From NCBI GenBank assembly GCA_037447655.1, contig JBBHKE010001455.1, forward strand, positions 137,868 to 201,867: 64,000 bases of DNA, given 5' to 3'. Position 1 is the stretch's first letter, and every line of letters starts with the position of its first letter. Positions 38,912 to 51,877 of the stretch are shown piece after piece. The position numbers and the translations under genes were made by a program. Under the pieces are notes generated by a model, which did no database searches, was not told the DNA's origin, and saw only the letters and a program-made list of their open reading frames with translations. Source of the DNA: Zygnema cylindricum (taxonomy: Eukaryota > Streptophyta > Zygnematophyceae > Zygnematales > Zygnemataceae).

Positions 38912-39438
38912 TGAAAGGATCTCACACAAAAATCAGTGTCGAGATGACAGCGGAAGCATTCCCATAAATCACACGAGAGAGAGTTGTCCACAGAAGCCAA
39001 TATATTCCGTAGACATTTTCTCCTATAAAAAGTCAAGTGACACACTCCCACTAAGCTGTTGTATATAGTACACCAACTATGACGTCACTACTTCAAACTA
39101 TAAATCAAACCAAACATAAAGTGCGCACGAGGCGCCTACCAATCAAACTGCGTCCACACGCGAAACACCGTAGTACAAATGTACTTCGTATACGTACACA
39201 CAAAACGTTCACACTAAACGACTACAACGCCGTTGACATCAAACGACAACTGAACCTGGTCGTCACAAAACCGAATCAACGCGAGACCAGGAATCTACTA
39301 AACCACCTGACCGACGAAATGACAAAAGCCAAACAAGACCACACACTTGACTTAAAGACAAACAAGCTGGCCACGTAAGGACAAACTAGCCGGCCGCGCG
39401 ACAGACTGCGACGGTCGATTACAACATTGAATCTAACA
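38912..39438 (-). repeat. 3' LTR of copia element 1
   Basis: Closely matches 49277-49805 over its whole length with scattered substitutions. It is followed inward by the polypurine tract. Confidence 0.92.
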
Positions 39439-39779
39439 ACCCCCCTCTCAAAGTTGTAATCATTACACCAAACCTAATTTAGGTCTCCCCCTAAAAAGTA
39501 CATCATGGGCCGCCGCTTTCTTCAACATACCTGCGGCTTCCTCCAACGTCAAAACGTACAAAAACTCAATCACCTTCGCAGCGACCAAATCAAGTACGAA
39601 GTGCCATTGAATCCTGGTATGCTTTGTCTTTTATTTTATGAAAGATAAGGATTCTTAACCAACGTCATCGAACTCATACTGTCAGAAAATATTTTCATGC
39701 AGCCAATAGAAATCCCTAATTCCCCAAGTAACTCGTAGATCCAAATCGACGCTTTAGACGTGTGACACGCTGCGATATA

Positions 39780-42700
39780 TTCTGCTTCGGTTGAACTTAA
39801 TGCGACAGTTGCCTGAAGTCGCGAAATCCAAGAAACTGCCGCGCCGCCAAAAACAAAGGCATAACCACCAAAAACAAAGGCATAACCAGACGTTGACTTT
39901 CTTGTGTCGAAGTCGCCGCCCTAGTATGCGTCACAATATCCCACACACTCCGAAGATTCATGTCCATATCGAAATAATAATCCAATCTCAATCGTACTTG
40001 CAAGGTAACGAAAGACTCTCTTCACGGCCTCCCAATGAATCTTCTTAGGAGCCTGACAAAATTGGCTCACGACAGAAACTGTTGCTGAGATGTCCGGTCG
40101 CGTGGCCACACTTAAATACATTAAACTCCCGACGGCCGCACGATAGGGCACGTGGACTCTTTCCTACTCCTCAAATTTGTGATATTGAAGTTTGGAATCT
40201 AGTGGCTTCAAATCCGGCTTAGAATCCAACATAGCAAATTTTGTCAGTATTTCTTTACAATATTGCGCGTGCGACAATTTAATATCACCATTATCGTTCC
40301 TTAAAACTTCCACTCTGAGAATATATCGTATGTCCCCCAAATCTGTGACTTTAAAATGTAGACGCAGGTACTCCTTCAATTCCGTGATTCGCGTAAACTT
40401 GTCACATATCATCAAGAAGTCATCCACGTAGACTGAAAATATAATTTGATCCCCCCCCTCACCTTTGACACAAACGCCAGAGTCTAAAACTGTACGTACG
40501 AATCCAAATTCAGTAAAGACCTTGTGTAATCGTAAGTACCAAGTCCGAGGTGCTTGTTTTAGTCCGTAAAAGAACTTTCGCAGCCGCCATACCTTCCTTT
40601 CCTTCAACACTACCCCCTCCGGAACCTTCATATAAACCTCCTCTTCTAAATCACCATTTAAGAACGTCGTTTCTACGTCCATTTGGTGAAAATGCTTCTT
40701 GCCGGCAGCGGCAATAGCATCAATCATTCTTAGAGAATAAAATTTGACCACCGGTGCATATGTTTATGAATAGTCAACCCCCTCCCTTTGTTGAAAGCCC
40801 TTGCAAACTAACTGAGCCTTGTGTTTCACTATTTCCCCCGATGCACTAAGTTTAGTTTAAAAAATCCATTTCGCATCAATGGCATTTTTACCCTCCGGTA
40901 AGCTTACCTCCTCAAAAGTACGGTTGTCAATAATTGATTCAAGTTCTCTTTCCCATGCCGGTTTCCAATGTGTCTCCCAATCGCATGATTTTTCTGCTTC
41001 CACATACGATAGCAGATCACGCGGCTCATTTTCGCATAATGATTGCTATAAAATAAAACCATCCTCTCTCTCTGCTGAAATAAAATAATACGAATTCTCC
41101 ATATTTCCCTTACCATCAAAGGAAAGGCGAGCCAGTTTCTTTCCCCTATTTTCTTGCATACTCCTCCTTGGCTCAAATTCTTTTTCCTTCTTCGCCGGTT
41201 CCTCCTCAATGATATTCGGTTCACTCGATTTAGAAGACGAAGATTTCCTCGTGTCCGAAGACATTCGGGAATTTTCGCTTCGTGAATCCCCACGAAACGT
41301 TACCAAAATTTACATTTTCCTCAATTTTACCTTTCCCCCACTTAATATTGGAGGTGGATTCCAGCTCAATTTCCGAATCCGAACCCACAATGTCATTCAA
41401 ATCCGCAATGTCAAATTCCTTATGAAAATCAAGATTAGAAGGTCGCTTAGCCGATCGAGAAATCGTGGATAGTAAATCCTCGTGAAAATCCACATTCCTC
41501 GATTCCTCAATTATATTTCGAACCAGATCGTAAACTCGATAAAGACTTCCTTTCGAACTATACCCCACAAAATATCCACTCCAATTCCTCGAATCAAATT
41601 TCCCCTTTCTCTTTTGTGATTAAATATAAACCGATACACGACATCCCCAAATCCGAATGTGGTGAAGAGTAGGTTTTCGTCCATACCACAATTTATACGG
41701 AGTTTTGTCACCCGAAACTGATGTAATCCTCCGATTAAAAATATAATTGCTGTCAAAATCGCATCGCCCTATAAGTTAATGCTCCTTCCGGATCTGTATA
41801 CCATAGATCGTACCATTTCTTGAAGTGTACGGTTCTTTCTTTCCGCCACTCCATTGGATTCCGGTGAGTAAGATGCGGTATATTGGTGAAAAATTCCCCA
41901 CTCTTTACAATAAGGATCAAAAGCAAGAAATTCCCCTCCATTATCCGATCTAATAGATTTTACTTATTGCCTTTCGGCCATCACATGCCACTCTTGAAGC
42001 GTAAAAATGCTTCCGATTTGTGTTTAAGTAATATTACCCATGTGAAGCAAGAGAAGTCCTCCACCACCACCGTAATATATTTGTTTCCACCAATCGTCTC
42101 CGATTTTACGTCCCCACATAAATCAATATGCACTAGATCAAGCGGATGCTTAGATCGATGCATCGGATCCTTAGCCGGATGTGGCTTTCGGATTTATCTC
42201 CCCTTATTACACCCCTCACATCCGTTAATTTTCTCCCCCGGCGCCAAATCTCATCCCCTTACCCTCCCATTTTTAACCATCTGTCGTAAACTCCCTTTGG
42301 ATGTGTGACACATACGGTGGTGCCACAAAGTTAGATCGCCTTTCAATTCGGAGATTTGCGAAATAATTCCACCGGAATTTGGGGGGGAAATTTTCGGCCG
42401 ACGCCATTTTAGACGACTATGCATAAAATCCGTGACTTCTCCTTCACCTATTAGTACACCATCATATCGTACAATTTTTATTGTGGAGTCGCCATACGTA
42501 AGTACGCAGACGCCCGTTTGCTGAATCTGTGGTACAGTGAGAAGATTCACACCTTCAAGTAAGTACAAAACATTTGTTAGTTGATTTTGCGTCACTTTTT
42601 CAACGCCACGTGCGTCCAAAATTGGTAAATCTTGTACCGATCGAAATCACTTGTCCACTTGCGACAATGATTCGTTTTGGGACCGTGAGTTGACGCATCT

Positions 42701-44002
42701 CGTCAAAAAACAAGGCGTCCGTACATACCTGGTGAGATGCGCCAGAGTCAATAATCCACTTTTTTTCTTGTGGCGCAGTACCTATCAAAACATCAAGTGA
42801 AAAGTTAAGAGCGGAAAAGAAATACGCGTTTTCTCCTCCTTCAAATTGATCGTCGCCCATAAAATGTCATCCTCCTCCTCCTCTACCATGGCGGCCTCCA
42901 CGACCGCCGCGGCCGCCAAGACGACTGCGGCCGCGGCCACCATTCCGGCCGCCGCCGTCTCCTTCACCACCGCCGCCTCTATTTTCGGCCTTTGAATATT
43001 ATTGGGGGCTTATATGGCCCCATTTCCCGCAACAATGGCATTGTCTCTCCTTATCCGGGCAAGAGGCCGCCATGTGGACGAGTTCACCACACTGAAAGCA
43101 ACTAAGTTTACATAGATCTTGATATCCCGGCTGGGAAGGAGATCTCCCGGCCCTTTCGTGCCCTCTTCCCCCTCTTCCTCTCGGATTTCCCCTTCTTCTT
43201 CCTCCTCTTCCCCTAAGATAATTTAGATCGAGCGTTTCCAATGTCGTTCCATTGAGGGAACCGGTCGGTTGGGCTCCCTTCGATGAACTCGGACGATTTG
43301 ACTCGGTTGATTTGAGGAATGTAATGATGGAGTCTAAAGTATTCGAATCCCTCGATAAGAGAATATCCCTCAAATGTATCATTTTCTCCTGTAAGGCATG
43401 GGTGAAGACCGATGCCTTATCATTCTCTTCAATAAATTTTCCCATATTTGCGAGTTGCTCAATAATAATGTTAAATCTATTTGCGGCCATATCGATAGAT
43501 TCATTTGGTTTCACTTTGAAAGATGTATAATCAAAATAAATATGTTGCCTCTTATTTTGAAGACTCTTCTCAAAGTGATTTTCAAAAGCCACCGAACAAT
43601 CATGGGCGAATCTTCGGGTAAGAAATAGATCATGTATAGAAGCATACAAAATTGGAAAAAACCGCCAACGGCGGAAAGATTTTTCTTCATCCACACTCAG
43701 TAAGCCCTTTAATCCGAAATAGAAATTTTTTCCACCCCTTTTACCATCTTCTAAAGCCGTTTTAGTTTAAATTGGCCTTTGATGTACTTCTTTAACGATT
43801 GATAATTCGTTCCATTGAAGATGACCATCTTTCCAAACATAGATTCAACCCGTTCGTCCCCTTCACTCCAATAATCAAGATCGGAATCATCATCGATTGG
43901 AAGTTTCCCCTTTCGAATCAATTCCCTCCACTCCTCTTCATCTACTTCCGGATCTCCAATGCTTGGATCCAGATTCGGATCTCGAAAGAACGGAGGTCTC
44001 AC
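39780..44002 (-). pseudogene. Broken gag-pol of copia element 1
   Basis: Reading on the minus strand from 44002, a gag region (FNGTNYQSLKKYIKGQ near 43800, then a UBN2-like part at 42999-43694) carries CCHC-type knuckles (CFQCGELVHMAASC and CHCCGKWGH). An aspartic protease follows (WIIDSGASHQVC near 42750), then the pre-integrase HH region near 42300, fragments of integrase at 41.75-42.2 kb, a reverse transcriptase at 40164-40751 (HQMDVETTFLNGDL, YGLKQAPR, YVDD), and an RNase H remnant below 40151. At least eight frame changes or stops separate these pieces, so no functional polyprotein can be made. Confidence 0.85.
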
Positions 44003-44031
44003 GCTGCGGTTCCCCTCGGAGATCCGATGAT

Positions 44032-45342
44032 CTGTTGAAATTTAAATATTTTCTAGATCAGTATTTTTTCTATGTGTTTGAGAGATAACATTAAAAGGTT
44101 TCTCAAAGTTTCTACCTGGTGCAAGGAAATACTTCTATCTCTATATACTTGTCGTAGTCAATGAGAGACAAAAGAAACTCCATGTCTACCCACAGATAGT
44201 TAGGGAGACAAGCATGAGGGTAGAGAGGATAGTCTGACAAAAGTTAGATGGAACATACCAGATTTGATCCTGCCTCTATGTTCCTATCATATAGTCATTA
44301 GTACTATCCTATATATATAGATCGGCAATCGTGATAAAGAGTTTGAAGTTTATATAAACATATACAATGCAATGAGAGAGAGAGATGGAGGAATAATCAA
44401 AGTAAAATATGACCTTAGTGGGATTTTAACTTAGGTCTACGTATTGATATGGACATTCGCCTAATCCACTAGGACGTTGACGAAACAACACATATATTGA
44501 GTTCATAAATTATCTAAACGCAGTACAAATCTACATACTCCATTTCACGGATTACGAAACGAAACGACGTCAAGTTTTAAGAGACGCGATTAATTATGGA
44601 TTTCATATCGGACGGCTTGAAGTGGAGCCGAAGCACCAGAATGGACATTTGGCGGTTTGCAAGCTACATCGTGAAACGTTATTAGCTTTATGTACGCTGT
44701 ATCGCCACCCCAAAATTTGATGTTGATATTTTAAATATAATAAATTACACTATTTTAGGACGTGGACCATAATTTGCCATGTCTCCTATCACTAAATTAG
44801 AATTAATGACGCTAATTTTTCTTTACACTAATAATTTCTATACGCTAATAAAGATTCAAGGTGTAAAGTAGGCGGACGACACGTGCCGAGTTATGATTAG
44901 AAATCGGATATTACGCGGGGAGCAACTACAACTCAGAAGACATTTAGGCCATGTCGTACAATGGTCGTACATAAAGTACACCGGCAGCTGTACTTTTGTG
45001 TACGAAACTGAAATCTGATTGGCTCCGTACATCAGTAGATAGAGTCTGTGAGAGAGATAGGACTTAGAAAAATTAGAAGATAGGACCTTCTCTCCCTGAG
45101 AGCTTCTGTACAAAAGTTAAACTTTGACCCTCCATAACTTACTGCTCAGGGGAGCAAATTCAGAGATTCTTATTGCTATCGACTCAGGGAAGTCTTGTCT
45201 TCACAGGGGTGAAGTTGGCCAGAGTTTTTGTCCGCCAGGGTGGCAGTTATTTTTGCTGAAACACAAAGGGGTCAGGGTTATCCTAGAGGCTTCTTGGAAG
45301 CTTTCCACTCTGAGGACTTATTGAGGTCTCAGAGTTTGATCT
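44032..45342 (+). repeat. Nested LTR of the element-3 family, plus orientation
   Basis: Starts TGTTGAAATTTAAATATTTTC and runs to CTCAGAGTT, resembling the LTR of the 52.6-59.0 kb element read in the opposite direction. TGATC directly precedes it and TGATC follows the end, a possible 5-bp target duplication that would make it a solo LTR. A TA-flanked MITE (44667-44863) interrupts it. The right boundary is approximate. Confidence 0.65.
44667..44863. mobile_element. TA-flanked MITE inserted in a nested LTR
   Basis: A 197-bp insertion with ends CATCGTGAAACGTTATTAGC and its diverged inverted form (GCTAATAAAGATTCAAGGTG). Comparison with the related LTR at 48310-48330 shows the LTR without the insertion, and TA borders the insertion on both sides. 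Confidence 0.75.
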
Positions 45343-45856
45343 CACTCTTACAAATTTGAAATACTGTTTCCCAAATTTCCGAAGACTTGGTTAGATATAA
45401 AAGAATGATAGCTATAGACTTAGACACGTATCTAAGTATGAGATGTTTAGCTACAGTGTTTTTGTACTCCCATATTTTTCTATCATTTTTTTCAGTTTTT
45501 GGTTCAGTTATAACCCCTACAACTGAAGCTGTAGCTCAGAGCCTAGCTCCCCTCACCATCAGTGTTTCTTTTCCCTTCTCCCCTTTTCCCCCTTCCATGA
45601 CAATAGTTTTCCCGTCACCTTCCGTTGCATCTGAACTCAGGTTGGTTTTCTGGGAGGCCCAGATGATTCTCCATAGTGAGTTCCACCAAAGTCGGGTGGC
45701 GGACACCTCACTTGTCCCGAAACGATTCCCCACAAGTGCTTTTCAAAAAGCAACCCCTCCATCGTAAACTCCCAATAAGTGAAGTCTTTTCCATCAAACA
45801 TAGGCACCCTAGATGGTGGGCCCATAACCTGAAATTCTATGGGCTCCATTGCCACA
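45343..45856 (-). pseudogene. Gag fragment of a nested copia element
   Basis: Minus-strand frames read MEPIEFQVMGPPSRVPMFDG at the start and, further left, AKHLILRYVSKS and SSEIWETVFQ. They match the gag of the 52.6-59.0 kb element (MEVSEFQVMGPPSRVP, ATKHFILRHL). The fragment is cut at about 45343, where the nested plus-strand LTR begins, and the rest of this element is missing. Confidence 0.7.
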
Positions 45857-47219
45857 CAGAATTCGCAGGTCTTAATGAAGCTTAATCTAGATAGTGTCGA
45901 CTCCAAGTTTATATAAACCCAATTGATTGACCCCTTTACAATCAGAACCCCATTACAAATTCACCCCTGTGAAGTTAGACTTTCTGTGTGCTCAGTTCCA
46001 CCACAGAATGCAAAGTTAGAATATGAGATTTGGACACATTCACCCACTTTGAATTTCCCTTAGAAATGCAGCCACCTAGGCAGGCAAAAACTCTTGACCG
46101 ACTACACCTCTGTGTAGCCTAGACTGCCCTGAGTCCGTAGCAAAAAGAATCACTGAAATTGGTCAACTAAATTGATAGTTATGGCTGCTCAAAATGATCC
46201 TTTTATACAAGATGCTCTCAAGGAGAGAAGACTACCTACCAAAAATATTCTAAGTCCTAAAACCTACTCACAACCCCTCTAGACCAATAAAATTACAGCA
46301 CACTACATAATGTACATTAAAAGTACGATAACCGCCGTACTTTATGCACGAAAATATTTGGCACCACTCTAGGCATGCCACGTGGCGAAAAAGTCGTCGT
46401 CTTTCTGTCCTTTTTTTTCCGGTATCCAATAGGATGATGCCACGTGTCAGTTTGACTTGCCGAATGGATCTTTGTTGACCGTTAAATTTCAGCGGTCGTC
46501 ATTCCGTGTTGACCGTTGAAATTCTCGTCAACATGGAACCAGTTGTGGTACGGACCAATCACATGACTGTATCGTACAGAAAGTACAGGTGCCAGAGTAC
46601 CTTCTGTACGGTCCATGCACAACATCGTCATAATGTGACATTTCTCACACCTTGACTTGTCATCTCGCGTTCCGGATTTCTCACAACCCTCCAAGATATT
46701 GCCACGTGTCATCCGGAGTGGCTGTGCCCGAAAACGCCAAGGCGACCAATCTGGAATCTTGGCTCGCACCACGGCCGTAGATTTAAAATATCCTTTTTGT
46801 CCGGACCGTCAAAACAAATGTCCGTCACATTTGTTTCGTGCGGCATATAAGGTACAGTGGGTTCTATGCTCTAAGATTCCGTTCTATCAGTTAAATGAAA
46901 TCTTTGACGTGTATTTATTTAATTATATGACGTACCCCATACACGTTAGCTGTTCTAGACTTAACGGACAAAGCTACCGGTTACATCGACGGATGACAGG
47001 TATCAAGTTCAAATCTTGGATCCGTCATATACCTTTTTTAAGTTAAACTACCATTATCACTCCTGTTTCTCTAGAGAGCTTAGGCAGCCATAGCTCTAGC
47101 TCCCTTTCCAGCCTTCAGTGACTACAACAAGTGTGGGGCTTGGAGAAAGAGTCAGAGGCAGACTACCTCTACTTTTTTTCTATCATAAAACAGACTTAGA
47201 AAATACTCAAATATCAACA
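45831..47219 (-). repeat. 5' LTR of the nested, truncated copia element
   Basis: About 1.39 kb, minus orientation, bounded by TGAAATTCTATGGGC on the left and ATATCAACA on the right. The primer site GGTTATGGGCCCACC (minus strand) directly adjoins the left end. It contains several ACGTGTC/ACGTGGC cores and an antisense tRNA-like module at about 46955-47030. Confidence 0.7.
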
Positions 47220-47556
47220 TTAGTCATTTAGATAAATAAGTATATATGCGTAAAACATATCGTGTGTATCGTTTCGTTAGTGCCTTAATGGATAAGGCGT
47301 AGGTCTACAAAGTATTTTGCAAACCCCGGTTCAAATCCGGCCAGAAGCAATATTTTGCTAAAACTAGTAAAATACCTTCTAATTTATTTTGCCTCCTTCT
47401 TAATGACGCAGCAGCCATGGCCTACCTTTGGTCCTCTCTTTCTCTCTCTTTACATTCTAACTAAAATAAAGAAGTGAACTATTAATTACCTATTTTCAAC
47501 ACTCTATTTATTTTTCCAATACAGACCTAGAAAATACATAAATTTCAACACAGCTC
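47220..47556 (-). repeat. LTR fragment with a well-kept tRNA-like module
   Basis: Ends ACCTAGAAAATACATAAATT then TCAACA, as the other LTRs of this family do. It includes the best tRNA-like module of the window (about 47274-47350). The rest of the LTR is missing. Confidence 0.55.
47274..47350 (+). other. tRNA-like module in an LTR (best preserved copy)
   Basis: A D-arm-like block (GCCTTAATGGATAAGGC, with a four-base stem) is followed about 30 nt later by a canonical T-arm, CCGG-TTCAAAT-CCGG, the B-box core. The anticodon arm and acceptor stem are poor, so it is not called as a functional tRNA. Related modules, all antisense to their LTR, lie at about 44411-44486, 46955-47030, 48061-48136, 53341-53420 and 58720-58800. 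Confidence 0.6.
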
Positions 47557-47688
47557 ATCTAATACACCTTTTCAAATACAAAGGTATTCACTTAAAGTTT
47601 TACGATGAGAAAAGAAAGAAGAAAAAGAAAATAAGAAAATAGTTTTTAATGGGAATTGAAAGAAAAGTAGACTAGAAAATAAGGGGAG
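47557..47688. other. Purine-rich spacer before a nested LTR
   Basis: A-rich and G-rich sequence ending AAATAAGGGGAG directly before the TGTTG of the next LTR. This looks like a minus-strand-reversed polypurine tract position and may be internal retroelement sequence. Confidence 0.4.
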
Positions 47689-48943
47689 TGTTGAAATTTA
47701 AGTATTTTCTAGGTCTGTATTTTTTCTATGTTTGAGAGATACTATTAAAAGGTTTCTTAAAGTTTCTACCTGGTGCATGAAAATACTTCTATCTCTTTAT
47801 ACTTGTCGTAGTCACTGAGAGACAGAAGAAACTCCATGTCTACCCACAGATAGTTTGGGAGACAGGCAGGAGGGTTGAGAGGATAGTCTGCCAAAAGTCA
47901 GATGGAACATACCGGATTTGAACTTGACTCTATGTTCCTATCATATAGTGAATATTACTATCCTATATATGTAGATCGGCAATCATGATATAGAGTTTGA
48001 AGTTTATATAATCATATACAATGCAATGAGAGAGAGGGAGGAATAATCAAAGTAAAACGTGACCCTAGGGGGATTTAAACCTAGGTCTACGTATTGATAT
48101 GGACATTCGCCTCATCCACTAAGGCCTTGACGAAACAATACATATATTGAGTTCATAAGTTATCTCAACGCAATACAAATCTACATACTCCATCTCACAG
48201 ATAACGAAATGAAACGACGTCAAGTTTTAGCGGACGCGATTAATTGTGGATTTCAGATCGAACGGCTTACAGTGGAGCCGAAGCACCGGAGTGGACATTT
48301 GGCGGTTTGCAAGCAAATTTCGGAGGACCACACGTGGCGGGTTATGGTCGGAAAGCGGATATTACGCCGGGAGCAACTACAGCTTATAAACTGACACGCG
48401 TCAGCGGAGCAGCCATGCGTACTATGGCCGTACAAGAAGTACAACGACACCTAAACCTTCTTGTACCTTACAGTCCTTTGATTGGCTAGAAACACTAGTA
48501 GTAGGTTCAGAGAGGGAGCTAAGGACTTAGAAAAATTAAGGTAGGTGCCTCTCTCCCAGAGGGCATCTGTATTTATAGGTCATCTTTGGCCTGCTATAAC
48601 TTAATGCTCGGGGAGCGAATTCAATAACTCTTTTTGTCACGGACTAAGGGGAGTCTAAGCTACACAGGGGTGTTGTCGGTCAGAGTTTTTTGGGTGCCAG
48701 GGTGGCGGTATATCTAAGGGAAAGTCAAAGTGGGGAATGTTGTCCAAAACATATGTTCGAGTTTTGCATTTTGTGGTGGAACTGAGCACACAGTAAGTCT
48801 TCTTTCACAAGGGTGAGGTTGTATTGGGGTTCTGATTGTCAAAGTGTCAGTCATTTAGGTTTGTATTAATTTAGAGTCGACACTATCTAGATAAGCTTCT
48901 TTGGATCTGCGATTTCTGTGGGGGAATGGAGCCCATAAAATTA
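47689..48943 (+). repeat. Nested LTR, plus orientation, same family as 45831-47219
   Basis: Runs from TGTTGAAATTTAAGTATTTTC to GGAGCCCATAAAATTACA. Its right end is the inverted counterpart of the left end of 45831-47219. No primer site follows, and no matching target duplication was found. Confidence 0.6.
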
Positions 48944-49276
48944 CACCACATAACAGAAAAAGACCGTCGATCAATTTTTGAAAGCGATTTTCCATTAACT
49001 CATCTTCCTCCTTATTTTTCCCCTCATTTTCCTTCTTTTGACCGAACGGATCGATCGAAATGGTTTCCTCAAAAGTTTTGCTGGTGAAAGCAAATGGAGT
49101 TTGTACTTTCGGATCCGATGATGATTAGGATGTATCAGGAGGATCCGGATTTGGAGGTTGATGAATCATCAAAGAAGGCAACATAGGAGAAGGGGTGTTC
49201 TTCTTCTTTCTACCCATGGCAGCCAAACTAGCCACCCTTCTACACCTTAATGGAGCACACAAGCTTCGATACCACT
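48944..49276. other. Leader of copia element 1
   Basis: Host-element sequence between the nested insertions and the 5' LTR. On the minus strand an ATG near 49216 starts a short frame (MAAMGRKKKNTPSPM...) broken by a stop, perhaps the original gag N-terminus. Confidence 0.5.
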
Positions 49277-49805
49277 TTAAAGGATATCACAAAAAAATCA
49301 GAGTGCAAGATGACAGCGGAAGCATTCACATAAATCACACGAGAGAGAGCTGTCCACAAAAGCCAATATATTCCATAGACATTTTCTCCCATAAAAAGTT
49401 AAGTTACCCACTCCTACTAAGCGACTATACATAGTACACCAACTGTGACGTCACTACTTCAAACTATAAATCAAACCAAACATAAAGTGCGCACGAGGCG
49501 CCTACCAATCAAACTGCGTCCACACGCGAAATACCATAGTACAAAATTACTAAGTATACGTACACACAAAACGTTCACACTAAACGACTACAACACCGTT
49601 CGCACCAAATAACAACTGAACCTCGTCGTTGCAAAAACCGAATCAATGCGAGACCAAAAATCTACTAAACCACATGACCGACGAAATGACAAAAGCCAAA
49701 CAAGACCACACGCTTGACTTAAAGACAAACTAGCTGGCCACGTAAGGACAAACTAGCAGGCCGCGTGATAGACCGTGACGACCGATTACAACATTGAATC
49801 TAACA
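49277..49805 (-). repeat. 5' LTR of copia element 1
   Basis: Partner of 38912-39438. The minus-strand primer site TGGTATCGAAGC starts two bases inside it, similar to the 3' end of plant initiator tRNA-Met. Confidence 0.92.
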
Positions 49806-49810
49806 GTACC

Positions 49811-51877
49811 CGCCCGTACCCGAATAAGTACAAATTTAGTGGTACATTTCCCTTATACCTTCTACGATACCAAGAGTACAAAGTACAATAATGTTGGATA
49901 GTATGGACACTATAATATTGTACTGTAATGTGGTGTAGCCTACCTACGAAACCTTCAATTTCTTTCGTTTTTTGCATACCCGACTATACCCAAAGATGTT
50001 TTTTTTTTTTAATCACTTTGTCGAATCCGGGCAATCCCGTAAATTTGGCACCCTTAAATCGTTCCAGATCAAACGCGAGTGGGCAGGTATCGATCGCGTT
50101 CAAATTAAAGTACCCGATTGCAACCTCTAGAGGGGGGTGCTCAACCGGCGGGGGTGGAGGGGGGGGGGGGTGTGTGTTTTTTTTTTTGAAGTCGGGGTAA
50201 GGCACTTTTAGTACGTAATAATACTAAGCCCTAAGTATGAAGTCAGACCGATTTATATCGATTCATCGATAGGTCTAAAGAAGGTACATATCGGTATTGG
50301 TAAAATGCTACCAACATACAACACTAAATATGTTGTCAATTCCTACCAAGTCCGTACGAACTATGTACGCTACAGTACAATCTCTCTTACCAGACGTTTT
50401 TTTCTTATATTACACCGTGTATCGCTATAAGGGTTAACATTAATAGCGATTCACGGTGTAGTTCGCATTTTGTACAGTTAGGGTACGGCCCCATTTAATT
50501 GTCACTTAGTGAACCTACTTTGTATTTTGCGCGGATCCTACGGACCCAAATTTCAGTTGTCTAAATGTGTTTACTCCAAATTGTTACTTAAGTTTGTGAC
50601 AATTGTATACGTCGACAATACCCGTGACAAATGTCCCATTGTACAATTTGTCTTTGCTGCACTGTATTTTTACAAAAAAAAATTGAAGCCTCGCAAGACA
50701 CATCGTAATTTTTGAAACGATTGGTTTGTCGCATGTCATTGCGTGACATCGTAGACGTACAGCCTTGCAGCCGTGGCTGTACAACATGCCTTTGAGTAAA
50801 TATCTCTTGCCCGCCCGCCATGACTTCGCATATTTTTCACCTTCGCCGATTTTTTAACTCTGCGTGACACTGCATCCTCGAGACTCGTGCAAAAAAATAA
50901 TCATACAAGGTGAATGCAGACAAAAACGAACAGCACTGTACTTTTTCAGTCGTCAAAACTTTTGAAAACTTTTCACACGTAGGAATATGTTTCCCTATTT
51001 GTGTAAACGGTTCTACTTTGCAAAAAACACATTGCCGTTGTGGTTTATGATAAGTTTGAAGATCACGTGACAGTGCGTTGAAAAAACACAAGACGTCAAA
51101 TTTTCGTACATCCTAAGTTTGAGAATGACGCAAACTGTACTCTACAAAATTGCGATTTCTTCGTACGGTTTCAACTTAGGCAGTATGGCGCAAAGTTTGA
51201 AGGCAAAACGACAGAAAAAAACCCGAACTTAGCCACATGGGGCCGTACCCTTAACCAAAAACTCTTGCTTTTTCCACGTGTGAAGTCGCCTTGACGCCGT
51301 ATGATGCCCATACGTGTGCGCACGCCTAAACCATGCTTAATGTTTAAAGTTTAAAGTTTTACACGGGGAGCTGTCAAGGGAGTTTCACAATTTCACCCCT
51401 ATGGAGATTTTCCGTTGGAACCTAACCTTCCATCGGTCACATCATCGCCGCTGACCTGTAGTTCATGTCGCTGTGCATTAACTGCAAAGCCGAAACCCAA
51501 TGATATTGCCAGAAAAATTTATGTGTCCACTTAAAACGAAACCAAGTGATTATTAGCAAATAAAAACAGTTTTTTAAAAGGAAAACATCGAACAGGTATC
51601 GTTACCTTGATTGCTTTTGTTTTTTGTAGCGTACGATTTAGTTACAGGAAACAGTTTTTTAAATTGGAGATGAGTCTTCAACTGAACGGAGCCTCTACTG
51701 GAACATCATCCACATGGTTTCATGAATTAGCCGCACGAAATTTCAAATATAGTATTGGTAATTTCGTCACAGTATTTGGTATGCCGTTTTCGTTTGATTT
51801 ATGCTCGAAGTGTCTGCACTTTCTTTACAATAGTTTAACATGAGTGTGCAAGGCGGTCGTATTGGGAAAACAGCTAC
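49811..51877. other. AT-rich intergenic region between retroelements
   Basis: No gene was recognised. A G-rich/T-rich low-complexity run lies at 50143-50188 and a 46-bp mini-hairpin at 50413-50458. Several stretches are rich in TACG/CGTA words. Confidence 0.55.
50413..50458. mobile_element. 46-bp minimal TA-flanked hairpin element
   Basis: CACCGTGTATCGCTAT at the left is matched by ATAGCGATTCACGGTG at the right, with only about 14 bp between, and TA on both sides. It appears to be almost only the terminal repeats of the MITE family seen at 1174, 44667 and 51878. Confidence 0.75.

Larger units (their letters stand above)
38912..49805 (-). mobile_element. Ty1/copia LTR retrotransposon 1 (10.9 kb, decayed, with nested insertions)
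   Basis: The element lies on the minus strand. LTRs are 38912-39438 (3') and 49277-49805 (5'), about 527-529 bp, bounded by TG...CA (the outer TG of the right copy is mutated to TT). Both sides carry the target duplication GTACC (38907-38911 and 49806-49810). The primer site TGGTATC (minus strand, 49268-49274) lies two bases inside the 5' LTR, and a purine tract (GAGAGGGGGGT, minus strand) abuts the 3' LTR. Coding regions lie at 39.8-44.0 kb. About 5 kb of other retroelement DNA (44.03-48.94 kb) is nested in its leader. The order protease-integrase-RT-RNase H makes it copia. Confidence 0.92.

Noticed and set aside
47274-47350. A functional nuclear tRNA gene.
   Set aside because: The D-arm and T-arm are good, but no convincing anticodon stem or seven-base acceptor stem could be paired, and it is embedded in an LTR fragment. 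It is kept as a tRNA-like module.
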